From NCBI RefSeq assembly GCF_958450345.1, contig NC_088780.1, positions 163,290,726-163,354,725 on the forward strand: a stretch of DNA of 64,000 nt. The letters are read 5' to 3'. The notes below the pieces were generated by a model. That model was not told the DNA's origin, made no database searches, and saw nothing but the letters and a program-made list of their open reading frames with translations. This document shows, in pieces, positions 45,896 through 56,841 of the stretch (the first letter of the stretch is position 1; each line of letters starts with the position of its first letter). The translations under genes were made by a program, and so were the position numbers. This stretch comes from Calliphora vicina (Eukaryota; Arthropoda; Insecta; Diptera; Calliphoridae).

Positions 45896-47695
45896 AATTT
45901 CAAATATATTTCATTTAAATTGAATAATACTTTTTAGGTATGCTCATATTTTAACTCTTTTGTCCCACTATGACACATCTTCTCTATTAAACACCCGCTA
46001 CTACACATGTTTACGTCAGTACCAAGAAAGTTCAGTCATTCACAAATTATTTATTCAAATGAGCTTTTTTGTTTTGATAAACAAAGTAATTTATTTACTA
46101 TAAATGCCGGCAAAACAAAACAGTAGACAAAAAAGCTTTTTTTTACCCACAACCGTTAAAATATTTCATTAGCAAATTCAACCATAACAAGATACCGTAA
46201 AATCATAAAACGTACCATATTATTGTTTTTATAGCAACACTAATAAAAAGCTTTTAAAGCTATTTATGTTTACAAGTATGTATATATGTTTGTTTGTTTG
46301 TATGTTGAGTGCGTTTAAGTTGTTGCCATTCTTTGAATGGTTGCTGGAAACATGTAGCTGTGCTAGTGTTGCGGCAACATGTGTACAAAGTCTGCTAAAC
46401 ATTTGGTTGTGGTGTTTACGCAACATGAAAATAGTAGTAAATATTTTGCCTATAGACGTGTAATTTTTTGGACAAAATAATCAGTCTAATAGAAATCGCA
46501 TCATTAAGCGGTTGAATTTACTTGCTCAAAACGGAAGAAGAAGTTCTTTTTTAATCATTTTGTTAATGTTGTTAACAAATTGTTAAGAATCTAAATAAAT
46601 TTATTAAAAATTCTCGAAAGTGAATTAAGTGAAAATTAAGTAAAATTTTTAATTGATTGAATAGAGATTAGTACTTAGAGTGATGAAATATTGCTTTGGA
46701 TTTGTAAGCATTAAATAAAATAAATAATTTAAAATTAAAATGCACTACACAGAGAAGTGCATTTTATAAAAATAATAAATAACAACTATTATTATTATTA
46801 CAAACCAGCACAATGGTGCTTGAAACACGTGCATTTTGTGTAAATTGTGTGAAATAAAAAAAAAATAAATAAAACAAATTAATGCAATTTTCTCTTGAAG
46901 ATACATAAATAAAATGTTGTAAAAAAATTTTGCAATAATATATTTTAAATTATTTCAAAACTAAAAAAAGGAAAGCACTTTTTGTTAACATTAAAAAAAA
47001 GAAAAAAACATTATTGAGTGATTTAAAATCTTGAATTTTACTCCATTTCTGATGGTGCGTCTAGTAATAAGTGATTGTTATAAATAAATTACCAGATGCG
47101 CTAAACGTTTTAAAATTGAAACATTTAAAGTTTTTTCTTTTAAAAAAAAACATCATTAAGACCTGCCAATCAGTCAGACATCAACAGCCAACTGTCACTT
47201 GTTATTTGTTACTTATATGTGGTGGTGAGTGTTGGCTGTGTAGTGCCGTGTAAAGTTTGACAGGTTTGTAATATTTTTTTTAAGTTTTTGTTATGTTTTT
47301 GTTGTTGTGCTTTAGTATGTAAATTAAATAAACAACAACTAAACTGCATTCTTGTTTGTGGGCTTGTGGTTTCTTTTGTTGGTTTATTTTTGAAAAATTA
47401 TTTAACTATTTGTTTAAATTAGACAATTTATGTTTAAGCAATATGTGACCACAAAGACATATTTTAAAATTCATTAATTAGAAAACATTTGTTTTGTTTG
47501 TAATTGCATTATTCTAAGCATATAATAGAATACTTACATTTTTCAATAATTTAAGTTTATGACTAGAATAATAAAATTATGTTGTTTTGTTTACAAATAT
47601 TCGGTTGGGTAAAGTATCAGTTCTTGGTTGTTTTTGGTGAGAACTTTTTAGTAGAAATTTGTTTAAAATTGTCTTTTTAAATTTAACAGAAAGGA
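45896..47695. other. Non-coding DNA; possible UTR-like stretch 46.5-47.25 kb
   Basis: No ORF of substance. From 46480 to 47250 the sequence has motifs common in fly leader exons: GTGAATTAAGTGAAAATTAA, an upstream-type mini-ORF ATGGTGCTTGAAACACGTGC (14 codons, 46813) and a good splice-donor match GTGGTGAGTG at 47221. A TGCACTACACAGAGAAGTGC hairpin lies at 46741. This could be an untranslated exon, but no evidence fixes it. Confidence 0.25.
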
Positions 47696-47699
47696 CTGA

Positions 47700-47727
47700 C
47701 ATATGTCAGGTGGCATATGTCAGGTGG
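47700..47727. promoter_or_regulatory. Duplicated 14-mer with four E-box motifs
   Basis: CATATGTCAGGTGG is present twice in tandem, giving CATATG, CAGGTG, CATATG, CAGGTG. E-boxes (CANNTG) bind bHLH factors, and CAGGTG also suits Snail-type zinc fingers. The function is inferred from the motif only. Confidence 0.3.
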
Positions 47728-47859
47728 CTGCTGTCAAAATTTAAACAAGCTGCATAATTGAGTTTGTATTTAAGAGCTATTGGTAGCAGACTACCGTGTG
47801 ACTTGAGGACAAATTTTAATAAAATAAATTAAAACTCAAACCAAAGCTAAGCCTGATAA

Positions 47860-48245
47860 ATACTAAGTGAACTCTGCACCATCAATTTCAATGGTAAAAA
47901 AGTGGTTTAACTGTATTTCGTTGTGGACGTACAAGCACTTAAAATGCCGAACGTTCAGTTGAGGTCTCTACACACCAAACAAATGAAAAAATGCACGAAA
48001 TATGTTGGCCGATTGGAGAATGAAAGTGCTAGAGATTGTGGAAGCCATAGGCATCTCAAATGGTTGAGTGGTTTCAATTTTGAATGATCTCATGAGAAAG
48101 ATTTCCGCCAAAACACACCAGAGACCAAACAGCAGTGGTTTCTGGGGGTGAATCGGTCATCAAATGCCTATTTTAATGATCTGGATAAATCTTATGTTTT
48201 GAATGGGATAAAAACATTGGAGACATTTTGAATGAAAAATAAATT
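47860..48245 (+). pseudogene. Mariner transposase relic with large internal deletion
   Basis: Frames give VKKWFNCISLWTYKHLKCRT-like N-terminal residues (SxVKKWFxxFRxGR block). Then ADWRMKVLEIVEAIGISNG at about 48018, the second helix-turn-helix, and VVSILNDLMRKI-type sequence. Next is RQNTPETKQQWF, after a deletion that removed the first aspartate. The C-terminus YFNDLDKSYVLNGIKTLETF ends in a stop at 48229. The central catalytic domain is missing. This subfamily differs from the DD34D relics at 18810 and 57465. Confidence 0.75.
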
Positions 48246-48284
48246 TTTTTATCCACAAACCTGTTTTTGATTTAAACAGTCACG

Positions 48285-48645
48285 GACTTATAAAGCTTCC
48301 TTCGTGTTATAGTTTTGAGTCGGTATTTTACAATCTTTAATTTCGCATAGGTATTCTATAGGCTTGAGATCTAACGTTTGGGAATGCCACTTCAGTACAC
48401 GTACTTCATTAGATTATAAGCACTCGGTTACAATCCTAGGGGTTTCTTTGGGGTCATTGTTATGATGGAATCTCAAAACTAAACTAACTATTTTCTTGAG
48501 CGTTTGGATACACGACATCGTTTGAAATGGATCTGTATCTAATTCAAGTCATAGTCATGAAATGAATAGCCCCAGACCATAATATTTCCACCATCAAACT
48601 TGACTCTATTATTTGTGTCCAGTCTGTTTTCCACCACTGCTTCAT
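48285..48645 (-). pseudogene. Tc1-type (DD34E) transposase fragment
   Basis: On the minus strand: GGNIMVWGYSFHDYDL near 48585 (the family's G.GS.MVWGCFS block), NDPKETPRIVTECL (second aspartate, QDNDPKHT block) near 48455, and VLKWHSQTLDLKPIEYLCEI (WPSQSPDLNPIE.LW block with the catalytic glutamate) near 48400. Stops and frameshifts separate these blocks. The N-terminal DNA-binding part is absent. It sits between a mariner relic and a mini-me-like element. Confidence 0.75.
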
Positions 48646-48649
48646 AATT

Positions 48650-49252
48650 CTACCTTTTACCTTCTTGAGAAGGGTATATATAAGTTTGTCATTCCGTTTG
48701 TAATTTCCACAATATAATTTTCCGGCCCTATAAATTATATATATTCTGGATCCTTATAGATAGCGGAATTTTCCTATTTAAAATCAGCAAAATCGGTCCA
48801 CAAATGGCTGAGATATGCGGAAAAAACCAGGACAACTTAGATTTTTGACCTATATCTGACCATATATCTGGATTATTAAGTCATTATGGATTACAAAGTC
48901 ATTAATATAGACAATATGGATATCTAATGATAGATATTTGAAAGACCTTTGCAGCGACGTATATAAGGCTATAGTAAGTTGGACCTACAATGGGTCAAAA
49001 TCGGAAAAAATATTTTTTAACCCGAATTTTTTTTTACCAAAAAAAATTTAAATATCCAATTTTTTTTTTAAATTTAAATAAAAAAATTTAAAAAAATAAG
49101 AATTTAAAAATAATTCGAAAAAAAATTTTTCCAAAAAATTAAAAAAAAAATCTGGAAATTTTTTTTTTTAAATTTGTATTTTGAAATATAATTTGGTGAA
49201 GGTTATATAAGATTCGGCACAGCTGAATATAGCTCTCTTACTTGTTTTTATT
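48650..49252 (+). mobile_element. Mini-me-like element lacking its tetranucleotide tract
   Basis: Starts TACCTTTTACCTTCTTGAGA with AGGGTATATATAAGTTTGTC and passes CCGGCCCTATAAATTATATA. It jumps from GATCCTTATAGATAGCGGA straight to ATTTTCCTATTTAAAATCAG, so the CATGTCCGTC tract is deleted. It ends GGCACAGCTGAATATAGCTC near 49237. The sequence TAATGATAGATATTTGAAAG at 48926 shows the uninterrupted form of the site where a Helitron sits at 6545. Confidence 0.75.
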
Positions 49253-50232
49253 TCTGTCTCGACCAGTTTAAATATTCGTATAAATTGTATACGAGGAGTA
49301 TGGATTTTTTTTTTTTTTGAAATAAGAACTTTTTTCGCGTGGCGATATCAACAAAGACCAGCCTTATTTGCCTTGCGGCTAACAGTTCGAGAAATAATTT
49401 CCAATTTTAAATAATTCTTGGCTTCGAGTAGTTTTACTAGGTCTTCCTCAAATAACAAATAAAGCCAAGGTCTATTAATAATGTCTGTGCAACTAATCGG
49501 CTGATCGTTTTTTGTTCCTTTGTGTTTACATACTGAGATTGTCTATGAGATTAGCTATGAGGGCAATTATTGCAATTTTAGGGTGACATTTTTGATAAAG
49601 AACATTGCATTGTCTCTTCTCTGAAAACAACATTTCAGAAAGAAAATTACATAAGATTTAATAAAAGAAGTTCTAGTTTAGTTAAACTTTAAAAATGTTC
49701 CCGATATTTTTTATAAAAACTAATTTTAGATTTCTATATATTTAAGTAAATATTATTTTTCTAAAAGTTTCATTTATTTTGACACCTACTGTTTAAATAC
49801 AGCCAACAACTATTGTCAGCTTTAGTTGTAATTTTGTTAATAAATTCACTGATTATATTAAATTTAATTCATATTTAAAGTAAACAAATTAATACTTTGT
49901 CTTTTTTAAGGCTTTTTTAATTATCTGTGTGGCACTTGTTCCCACAGCCAATACAAATCCGTTAATTACAATTTAATGAAGCACTATTTGATTTGAAAAA
50001 GCTATAACCACAACACTGTAATTAAATTACAATTAAGTTGATTAGAAAGCTACTATAGTCCTTTAATTTACTAGAAAGCATTAAATTTGATAAGAAAAAT
50101 CCCAAAAATTTTGTATTTAAATTCATTTGAAATTTTACATTTTTGCTGATTTGTCAAATTGTTCCGATGTGAAGAATATTATTAAAAAATATAGATATTC
50201 GAAGGACCATGAAATGTCATACTCATATTTGG
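49253..50232. other. AT-rich DNA, no gene seen
   Basis: Nothing recognisable; ordinary AT-rich sequence up to the hairpin MITE. Confidence 0.4.
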
Positions 50233-50730
50233 GGGTATTCACACGGTCTACTATATATATGGTCATAATGTCCTAATATATTATGATAGTTTAGATAAAT
50301 TTTTGTTGTGTTTCAAACAAAAAAGTCCTTTTCATAAAATAATACTGTTTTTGTTTAAAACACAACAACAACTATTATAATATACTAGTTGACCCACCCG
50401 GCTTCGCCCGGTAGCATTTACTAATGTTAGTTCTTCAAGTATCTCCAACCCACATACACCTGCCTGTTCTTATTTATTTGCAAATAAATTTGTACTGCAT
50501 ACTTTAGGGAGCTTTTTTTTATTACAGTTGACTGGAATAAAAAAAAATCCGAGTTTTACCTGGTTTTTTTTTCTTTACAAACCATCTCCTGAAAATTTCG
50601 AATCGAATAAAAAAAATCAGCCAAATCGCTCCAGCCGTTCTCACGTGATGCCATTACATACATGGACCATTTCATTTTTATATATATAAATTAGGACATT
50701 ATGACCAAATAGTAGACCGTGTGAATACCC
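50233..50730. mobile_element. Hairpin MITE carrying a Helitron
   Basis: Ends GGGTATTCACACGGTCTACT and AGTAGACCGTGTGAATACCC are inverse, continuing as TGGTCATAATGTCCTAATAT on the left. The right arm matches only if the Helitron at 50385-50690 is removed: the flanks then join as GTCCTAATATATTATAATAG on the minus strand, mirroring GTCCTAATATATTATGATAG on the left. Without the Helitron the MITE is about 192 bp and almost a complete palindrome. The 8-bp or shorter target duplication is not evident. Confidence 0.85.
50385..50690 (-). mobile_element. Short Helitron inside the hairpin MITE
   Basis: On the minus strand it runs from TTTATATATATAAAAATGAA at 50690 to GGGTGGGTCAACTAG at 50385, with A before and T after. 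The expected 5' TC is now TT, one substitution. It shares TTCTCACGTGAT-complement sequence, TTATTTGCAAATAAATAAG-like sequence and the CCGG-GCGAAG-CCGG hairpin with the copy at 6545-6859, so both belong to one family. Confidence 0.85.
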
Positions 50731-51302
50731 AAAATGTTTTAATGAAAATAAACTGTTAAGAATTAGTTATTTTTCCCACAATAACAAATTTAGTGATTTG
50801 TTATTGTGACAGAAATGTAAATTTTCTTATATGTTTTGTAATTCTATTAATAGTTTTGAAAATCTCTGCAAATGTTCAAACAATCATTTGTCACTCTGTA
50901 AATTACTATAGCCAAAATTACTAAATGTATGTAACTACATGTCTTAACACTACAATATTTGGCGTTCAATATACAAAATATGGTAATACTACTACCATTA
51001 ACGAATTAATTAGTCAAATTGCTTGTTTTTTTGTTTGCTTGAATTATTGGCATTAATCAAAATTATATTCAATACAAGTTGAAAAGAAATACAACATATT
51101 CAGTTGGGTTTTCTATATCCTCTAAAGTACATGTATGTTAATGAATATGTGTGTTTTAATGTTAAATAATATTTTAACATTAAATACTAGATTGTTTAAA
51201 GATAAGTTTGTTCATTAAAGGATTAACAAATAATTAAAATTTGAAACTTTTGTTTGAGTCCCTTTTCATTGCCTTTCACCAACAAATTCGTTAGTTTTAT
51301 AT
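50731..51302. other. AT-rich DNA, no gene seen
   Basis: No supported feature. It contains a short inverted pair ACAATAACAAATTTAGTGAT / TTGTTATTGTGAC near 50778. Confidence 0.4.
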
Positions 51303-51850
51303 CTACATTATGCTGGACGTACTCATCTTTTGAGGTCAAGAATCCAGTCAATATCAAATACTCTGTTCAAAATTGAAGCGTATTCCAGAGAGAGTTCTGC
51401 TTCAGCCAGATTTCAGCAGCTCATAATAGATAGGAAGCTTTTGGTCCCACCAAATACTGAGCAATACCTTAGCGACATGGATATTTATCTTTGATGTAGA
51501 TTCTGCTGCTTAGCTGGGCATCACATACGATCTCTTACGCATCGGGTCATCGCAAGTACTGATTCAGTGCAAAAATTTATTTCTTTTATAGCGTTCAAGC
51601 TTCATTTCGGACCTACAATATCGTCTTTAAAAATCTCTCAGCTTAAATTCGTATGGTACCTAATGTCCCTGCTTTTGGATAAATAACGATGCTCGCAAAC
51701 GTTTTGAAATTGCTGCTTGAGTAGCTCCCAATGATTTTGCAAGCTCTTGTTGAGTTTTACAACAATCTTCATGTAGTAATGCCTACAATTCTTGGTCTTC
51801 AAACTTTTTTAGCTGATCTTTGTCTTTGTAGAGAGCAAAACTCATCAGTT
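51303..51850 (-). pseudogene. Mariner (DD34D) transposase relic, reverse
   Basis: Minus-strand reading from about 51830: KFEDQELxALLHED-like residues with QQELAKSLGATQAAISKR (N-terminal helix-turn-helix), then SRDIKASNSG-type out-of-frame sequence. After that come a NPMRKRSYVMPS-like block near 51520, an LWWDQKLPIYYELLKSG-like block near 51430 and a short C-terminal EQSI/ASKDEY-like part near 51320. The third aspartate block is absent. Several frameshifts. Same family as the copies at 18810 and 57465. Confidence 0.75.
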
Positions 51851-51892
51851 CATTTTTCTCTGAAGATAAGAGTCTCAAGAATTTTTTTTGAC

Positions 51893-52212
51893 AGAAGTAG
51901 AATTATAGGACAGAAAACTATCAGTCAAATGCGTTCCTTAGCTAAAGATAAATTATCGGAAGATATTTTAACAACTTTGGATGCAGTGGCTACCATCCCA
52001 AATGAAAGCAATTTTATCAGTCAGTGAAGACAGATACAGACTTACACACTATTTCCACGTCTTCAGAAAACCGTATAAGCAAACTCGATAATATTGTATG
52101 TCAGCTGGAAAGTCTGTGCAACAAAATGAAATGTTTCGGAAGATTGAGAAGTAAGAGAAAGACAACAAGTCAGTTTCAAGCAAGGATAAACCAACAATTA
52201 AATATTGGAAAT
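51893..52212 (+). pseudogene. LTR-retrotransposon gag fragment
   Basis: Two overlapping frames read SQMRSLAKDKLSEDILTTLD, then AVATIPN, and, after a frameshift near 52024, KTDTDLHTISTSS, ISKLDNIVCQLESLCNKM and a basic tail RLRSKRKTTSQFQARINQQL. Arthropod Ty3/gypsy-type Gag proteins have this order: LRxLAxxxLSEDxLRTLWLxRLP, an A.LADKIxE block, a coiled segment (LEKLVCQL) and an arginine-rich end before a cysteine motif. The zinc-knuckle-like part and all of pol are missing. A fragment of an old retrotransposon, not functional. Confidence 0.6.
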
Positions 52213-52469
52213 TAGTTATCGAACTGTTAGACGCTGTTCAAATGAGACTGGTATTGGTTTCTATACTATTTGCAAAATAACATTTAAACTGCTCGAGACA
52301 GACATTTAATACTGTTCCCTTTTCTCATGAATCCAAATACAATTTAAGAGGCAGTGATGGAAGATCATTTGTAAGATGGCCGAAGAAAAATAGACTAAAT
52401 CCCAAGTACACAAATAAGACAGTCAAGTGCCAATATTATGGTGTGTCGCTCTTTATCAGGTCTAGGGGA
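52213..52469. other. Unassigned DNA between gag relic and array
   Basis: Moderately GC-richer than usual, with GCAGTGATGGAAGATCATTT and GGTGTGTCGCTCTTTATCAG. It may be further retroelement debris, but I cannot match it. Confidence 0.3.
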
Positions 52470-53365
52470 TCAATTCATATCGAGCGAATTCACTTAATTA
52501 TGAATAAATTCGAAAAGAATCCATCGATTTTTATGATCGATATCTCATTTTGTTCCTATTACATGTGGCTTTGTTATAAAGCAATAAATCTGAAAAAAAT
52601 CTGACGTTTTCGATTTTTCATGATTTTTAAAACACAATAATTTGCTATTTTCAAGTTAAAAATATATTTTTTGCTTCAATTTGTTATTATAACTCCGAAA
52701 CTACTGAGCCGATTGAAACTCAATATATATGCGAAAATTTGTACATATCATGCGGAAAATGTTTTCAGAATTCAATCAATCGAAATAATATTATTAACTA
52801 CTCAATTTTATGTATTATATCAAACAAAAAAGTTAAATTTTGTGAAAATGAGCGAATTCACTAAATTGTGAATAAATTCGAAAAGAATCAATCAATTTTT
52901 ATGATTGATATCTCATTTTGTTCCCATTACATGTGGCTTTGCGATAAAGTAATAAACCTGAACAATTTCAGCCGTTTTCGATTTTTCATGAGTTTTTTAA
53001 AACACAATAATTTGCTATTTTCACGTAAAAAATATATATTTTTCTTCAATTAGTTATTATAACTCCAAAACTACTGAGCCGATTAAAACGTAATATATAA
53101 ACAGATTAAAGGTTATGTAAATTTGAACTTTTCTAGGTTTACTTCAATAATATCGGACTAACCCTTTTTGAGTTATCATAAATTATGTGAAGACTAAAAA
53201 AAATTCATAATTTTTCTAAAAAAAAAAAAAAAATTTAAAAAACTTCTCCATAGAATTTAAAATTTGGACCATATTTGTATTACTGTAACCACAATACATT
53301 AAATTTGTGTAGTGGTTTAAAAAGCCCCTAAAATTTTTCGATTTTGTTACCCTTCGTAATTAGAG
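52470..53365 (-). mobile_element. Third 367-bp array element, reverse, truncated
   Basis: Two repeat units in inverse orientation (landmark complements near 52570 and 52940, about 370 bp apart), followed by the arm AATATCGGACTAACCCTTTT, ACCACAATACATTAAATTTG and TAGTGGTTTAAAAAGCCCCT. It ends CGATTTTGTTACCCTTCG, the inverse of CCTTCACAGAATGATAAGGC-AACAAAATCG at 22868. The other side is truncated at 52470 within a unit. Confidence 0.8.
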
Positions 53366-53747
53366 ATCTATGCAAATTGAAGTTATTTTCCTGGTTAGCC
53401 TTTATATGGAAACAATTGTCAATTATGAAGCAATAATTTCAAACTAAAGAATATTCACTAATATAATTGATTGGAAATGTCTCTATGTGAATTTCTTGAT
53501 GTTATCCATATCAATATATTTAAGAGATGTATGTGCATTAAAGTGATTTTCAGAATGGTCACTATTAGGGAAGCTATGGTTAAAAAATCAGTACAAATTT
53601 TCTGTTTTTAAGAATCTTAATTGGTGTGGATTCCTTTTATATAGTAACATTAAGAGATTTATAGGCCTCAGAGTGTTTTTCAGAAGTATAACTTATATGG
53701 CGAAAAATCACTCTTTCCCTGTCCATATAAATACAGTCGCTCTAGTG
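53366..53747. other. Unassigned AT-rich DNA
   Basis: Two loosely similar halves: CACTAATATAATTGATTGGA with TTTAAGAGATGTATGTGCAT, and TTTAAGAATCTTAATTGGTG with TTAAGAGATTTATAGGCCTC. Each is followed by TTTTCAGAA, suggesting an old duplication of about 170 bp. No gene. Confidence 0.35.
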
Positions 53748-53750
53748 TAA

Positions 53751-53931
53751 GGGCACTGCTACACGTTCATATATATTGTGATATTTGGATCGCGATCCAT
53801 TGAAATGGATCACGCAAAATGAGGTTATTCTGCGATTTGGATCGCGATCCATCAATACCATATGCTACACGTTCAATAAATATCGCGATACTGGATCGCG
53901 GTCAATATATATTGAACGTGTAGCAGTGCCC
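53751..53931. mobile_element. 181-bp MITE with TAA duplication
   Basis: Terminal inverted repeats GGGCACTGCTACACGTTCA and TGAACGTGTAGCAGTGCCC are perfect over 19 bp and extend into TATATAT. TAA flanks both ends (53748-53750, 53932-53934), the PIF/Harbinger target. Inside, the 12-bp palindrome GGATCGCGATCC occurs twice, with further TCGCGAT motifs. Confidence 0.9.
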
Positions 53932-53939
53932 TAAATGTT

Positions 53940-54890
53940 TCCTTTAAATTTTCTTGTTTGTTTTTTAAATTCATATTTTAAATAACTTGGAATTACCATT
54001 TTTAATACCTTGTACTGGTATTATTCGTTAAAAATATTTGAAACATTGCAATTTAAACAAACCAATAAATCATTTATGGAATAAAATTTAAATAAATTCT
54101 TCAACCCACTTAAAAATATTGTTATAAAGATGATAAATAATGCAATTGATAGTATAACTACTAAACATATTTAATATTTAATATAAAATACTAGCAGTTA
54201 CAATAAATAAGAATAAATAAATAAGTAAGAAGTTGCAAGTATTTTGTTAGATAATAATGTAACCTTGTATAAATAAAAATGCACAATTAAATATTAAATA
54301 ATAATTTACACAAACAAGAAATTATTTATCTGTACAAGTATATCTATCTATCTATTTAACTAGCTACATATCTATCTATTTTTCTATCTATGAACTTGTC
54401 TTAGCAGTGATAAACTTGTATAATGTAAATACTTAGTTTTAAATGAATATTAAGGCTATTCCGAGAGTTGTTTAAGATACGTTCACATTGGGAAAATGTT
54501 TGATATTTCACTTTCTTGTAGACAAATATTTGTTTAATTAAAAACATGATAGAAATACATACATTATTCTTTATATTATTTGCTTAAAGTCTTTTATTTT
54601 TTTATAGCTAAACATTTAACCAATATTTTGTCTAATATTTTTTTAATGTGATCTTACCTTTTAAAACAAATAGTGTGAGGTCTTAATAATTTGAATGACA
54701 CTTGAGTTATTTTTTCAATAAATTATAGCACTTTGTTTATTCTCTTATAAAAAAACTACACCTGTTTTCCACTCAAAACTTCTACACTCACTTGACTTTA
54801 ATAGCAGATCATAATTTTTCATTATTTATGCTTAAACAATTGACGTAATATTTAAAATTTTTTAAATTTAAAACAAAAAAAATAAAACAA
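53940..54890. other. AT-rich DNA, no gene seen
   Basis: Contains a TATC-rich patch (TATCTATCTATCTATTTAAC at 54340) and otherwise plain AT-rich sequence. Confidence 0.45.
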
Positions 54891-55220
54891 ATACATATGG
54901 GCAATTCCACGAGAATCGCTATCACGACTAAAAACACAAAAACCCTTGAAACTTTTTCAATATGATTTGAATAGAAGAAAATAATAAAATGTTACTATAT
55001 GAAAGTAATTAGATCATATTACAACATTTTAAAGACAAAATTAATAGTTTAAACTGATTATTTTTAATGTTTTAGTCTAAAATTGCGGCGAAAACTAGGC
55101 TCCCAATTAGCTTGTAGAAGGAAATAAATTTGACTCTGATTGTTTTTTTGCTACTGTCAAATTGTTTATTGAAACCGATTGTATATTTTCTATTCACTTT
55201 TTTAGTTTTTGTATACATAT

Positions 55221-55758
55221 TGTTACGTTTTAACCTTTTCAAAACGTTGGTTTATTTCCTTTAAATAAACCGGATACATTTGATTGCAAATAAAAGCCGT
55301 TTAGTAGTTTAAAAAATTTAACAACTCTTTATTTATTTAAAATGTACAATAACAGAATTCAATAGTCACTCAATGTTTTTTATACACGTTTATAAATTCG
55401 CAGAAATACAGACACACTTTATAATGTACACGAATTCACTTGAAAATACAGCACACTTTAAGGCACTCAGTTGATGTTTATTCGAAAAGCGTCTCTGATA
55501 AACTCACTCACGACTGCAACCTCTGCCTCTATTTATAACACTGCCATCTACACTCTAGATTGCTCTTTAACTGTCAAAGCTCGTATATTCTAGAGCTTTC
55601 TAATACATACGCCATTTGTGGTGTACTTTCTACAATGTTCTTTAACTGAATATTCGAATTCGAATATACGGTCGAAGCAAACAGCGTTGAAATACTTACG
55701 ATCAATGATCAACTGAAAGCTTTTATTCAATGTTAATAATGCCCACAGATATGTTACA
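55221..55758 (-). mobile_element. Solo LTR of a retrotransposon
   Basis: Read on the minus strand it starts TGTAACATATCTGTGGGC and ends AAACGTAACA. It contains a core promoter, TATAAATAGAGGCAGAGG, followed by GTCGTGAGTGAG, and downstream AATAAATAAAGAG as polyadenylation signal: the U3-R-U5 order of an LTR. There is no primer-binding site or internal domain on either side, so it is a solo LTR left by recombination. The right boundary could instead be 55747 (element starting TGTGGGCATT), which would give near-matching flanks CATAT and GATAT. Most likely Ty3/gypsy or BEL type; not decidable here. Confidence 0.7.
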
Positions 55759-55852
55759 GTTTGAGAGTTAAAATCGTTATATTTGAATTCAAGTACAATT
55801 TCGTAACAATATATTTACAGAATATATATTGTTTTACAATAAGAGAAAAATC

Positions 55853-55891
55853 TGTCACGTACGGTATGTCACGTACGGAATGTCACGTACG
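55853..55891 (+). repeat. Three iterons TGTCACGTACG
   Basis: TGTCACGTACG at 55853, 55867 and 55881 with 14-bp spacing; a fourth at 57127, and a variant TGTCACTTACG at 56957. They lie in the outer composite transposon, toward its right side and end, and would suit transposase binding sites. The role is inferred. Confidence 0.7.
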
Positions 55892-55957
55892 ATATTAAAT
55901 TTTATTTATTATAAATCATTCAAAGATTGTTTTTATTTAAATATGACGGATTGTAAA

Positions 55958-56841
55958 GAGGGCTTTTATCCCGGGAATTCCCGGGAATTTTGCCAATTTT
56001 TCATTACCCGATTCCCGGAATTTTTAGTCGGGACTCCCCGGAATTAAAAACTGACGAAAATACATAGAAAACATGTTAGAACTCTATTTTTTTCACCAAA
56101 AAACAGTGAAAAGTTTTTTACAGTTTTTTGCTTATATCTCGCCAATATATCCGGCTTATTATTATAATTTATTTGGGGTTTTTCGTATGACAATTTAAAA
56201 AGTGAGTTCATTATTTATAGAATTTATTTCTTATTTAATCATTCTAATTTCTTTAAAGTTCTTCTTCAAATCCATAACAAAATAGCTACATAAATTTATT
56301 AATTGATAAAATTTTTCTTCAATTCAAATCTAGTACAAAAAGGCTTAAGGCAATTTTTTCAATTAATTTTGTAAATGATTTGATTTAACAAAAATTTAAT
56401 CATTCAAAGTTTGAATAAATTCTGTTATTAATTCCATTCCATTAATTCCCCGAAAATGTATTCCATTCTGCCGTGTGTCTAAATATAACTTTTTCAATAT
56501 TCTTTAGAATTATGAAAATTTAAAAGAATAAATTGTATTTCTAAGGAAATCAATATAATGAACTTGAGCCTAAATAATAATTAATAATAGTTATTAATTA
56601 ACTTTAAAATTAATTCAGTTTAAACAAAGGCTTTGGAATGAATCTAAAAATTATATTAGGAACGGATTTATGGAATGAAAGGCTGACATTCTTTAATTAC
56701 GGATTAAGATTTTAGTGAATTAAGCTCAAATTTTATTAATTAATTCGAAGCTCTGATATTTATTAATTATAACACTAAGTTTTTAGAAAAAAATTTACCG
56801 ATTCCCGTGAATCAAAAAAGGTCGGGAAATTAAAAACCCTA
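55958..56841. mobile_element. Non-autonomous hAT-type element, 884 bp
   Basis: The 8-bp duplication ATTGTAAA lies at 55950-55957 and 56842-56849. Ends GAGGGCTTTTATCCCGGGAA and, on the other strand, TAGGGTTTTTAATTTCCCGA are imperfect inverse copies with the AGGG start common in hAT elements. Near the left end is a GC-rich palindromic patch, TCCCGGGAATTCCCGGGAAT, followed by CCCGATTCCCGGAATTTTTA. No transposase ORF. Inserted inside the composite element 54894-57159. Confidence 0.88.

Noticed and set aside
55217..55762. Clear target duplication for the solo LTR
   Set aside because: Flanking 4-mers at 55221/55758 (ATAT and GTTT) do not match; only the alternative boundary at 55747 gives a one-mismatch 5-mer, so I did not claim a duplication.
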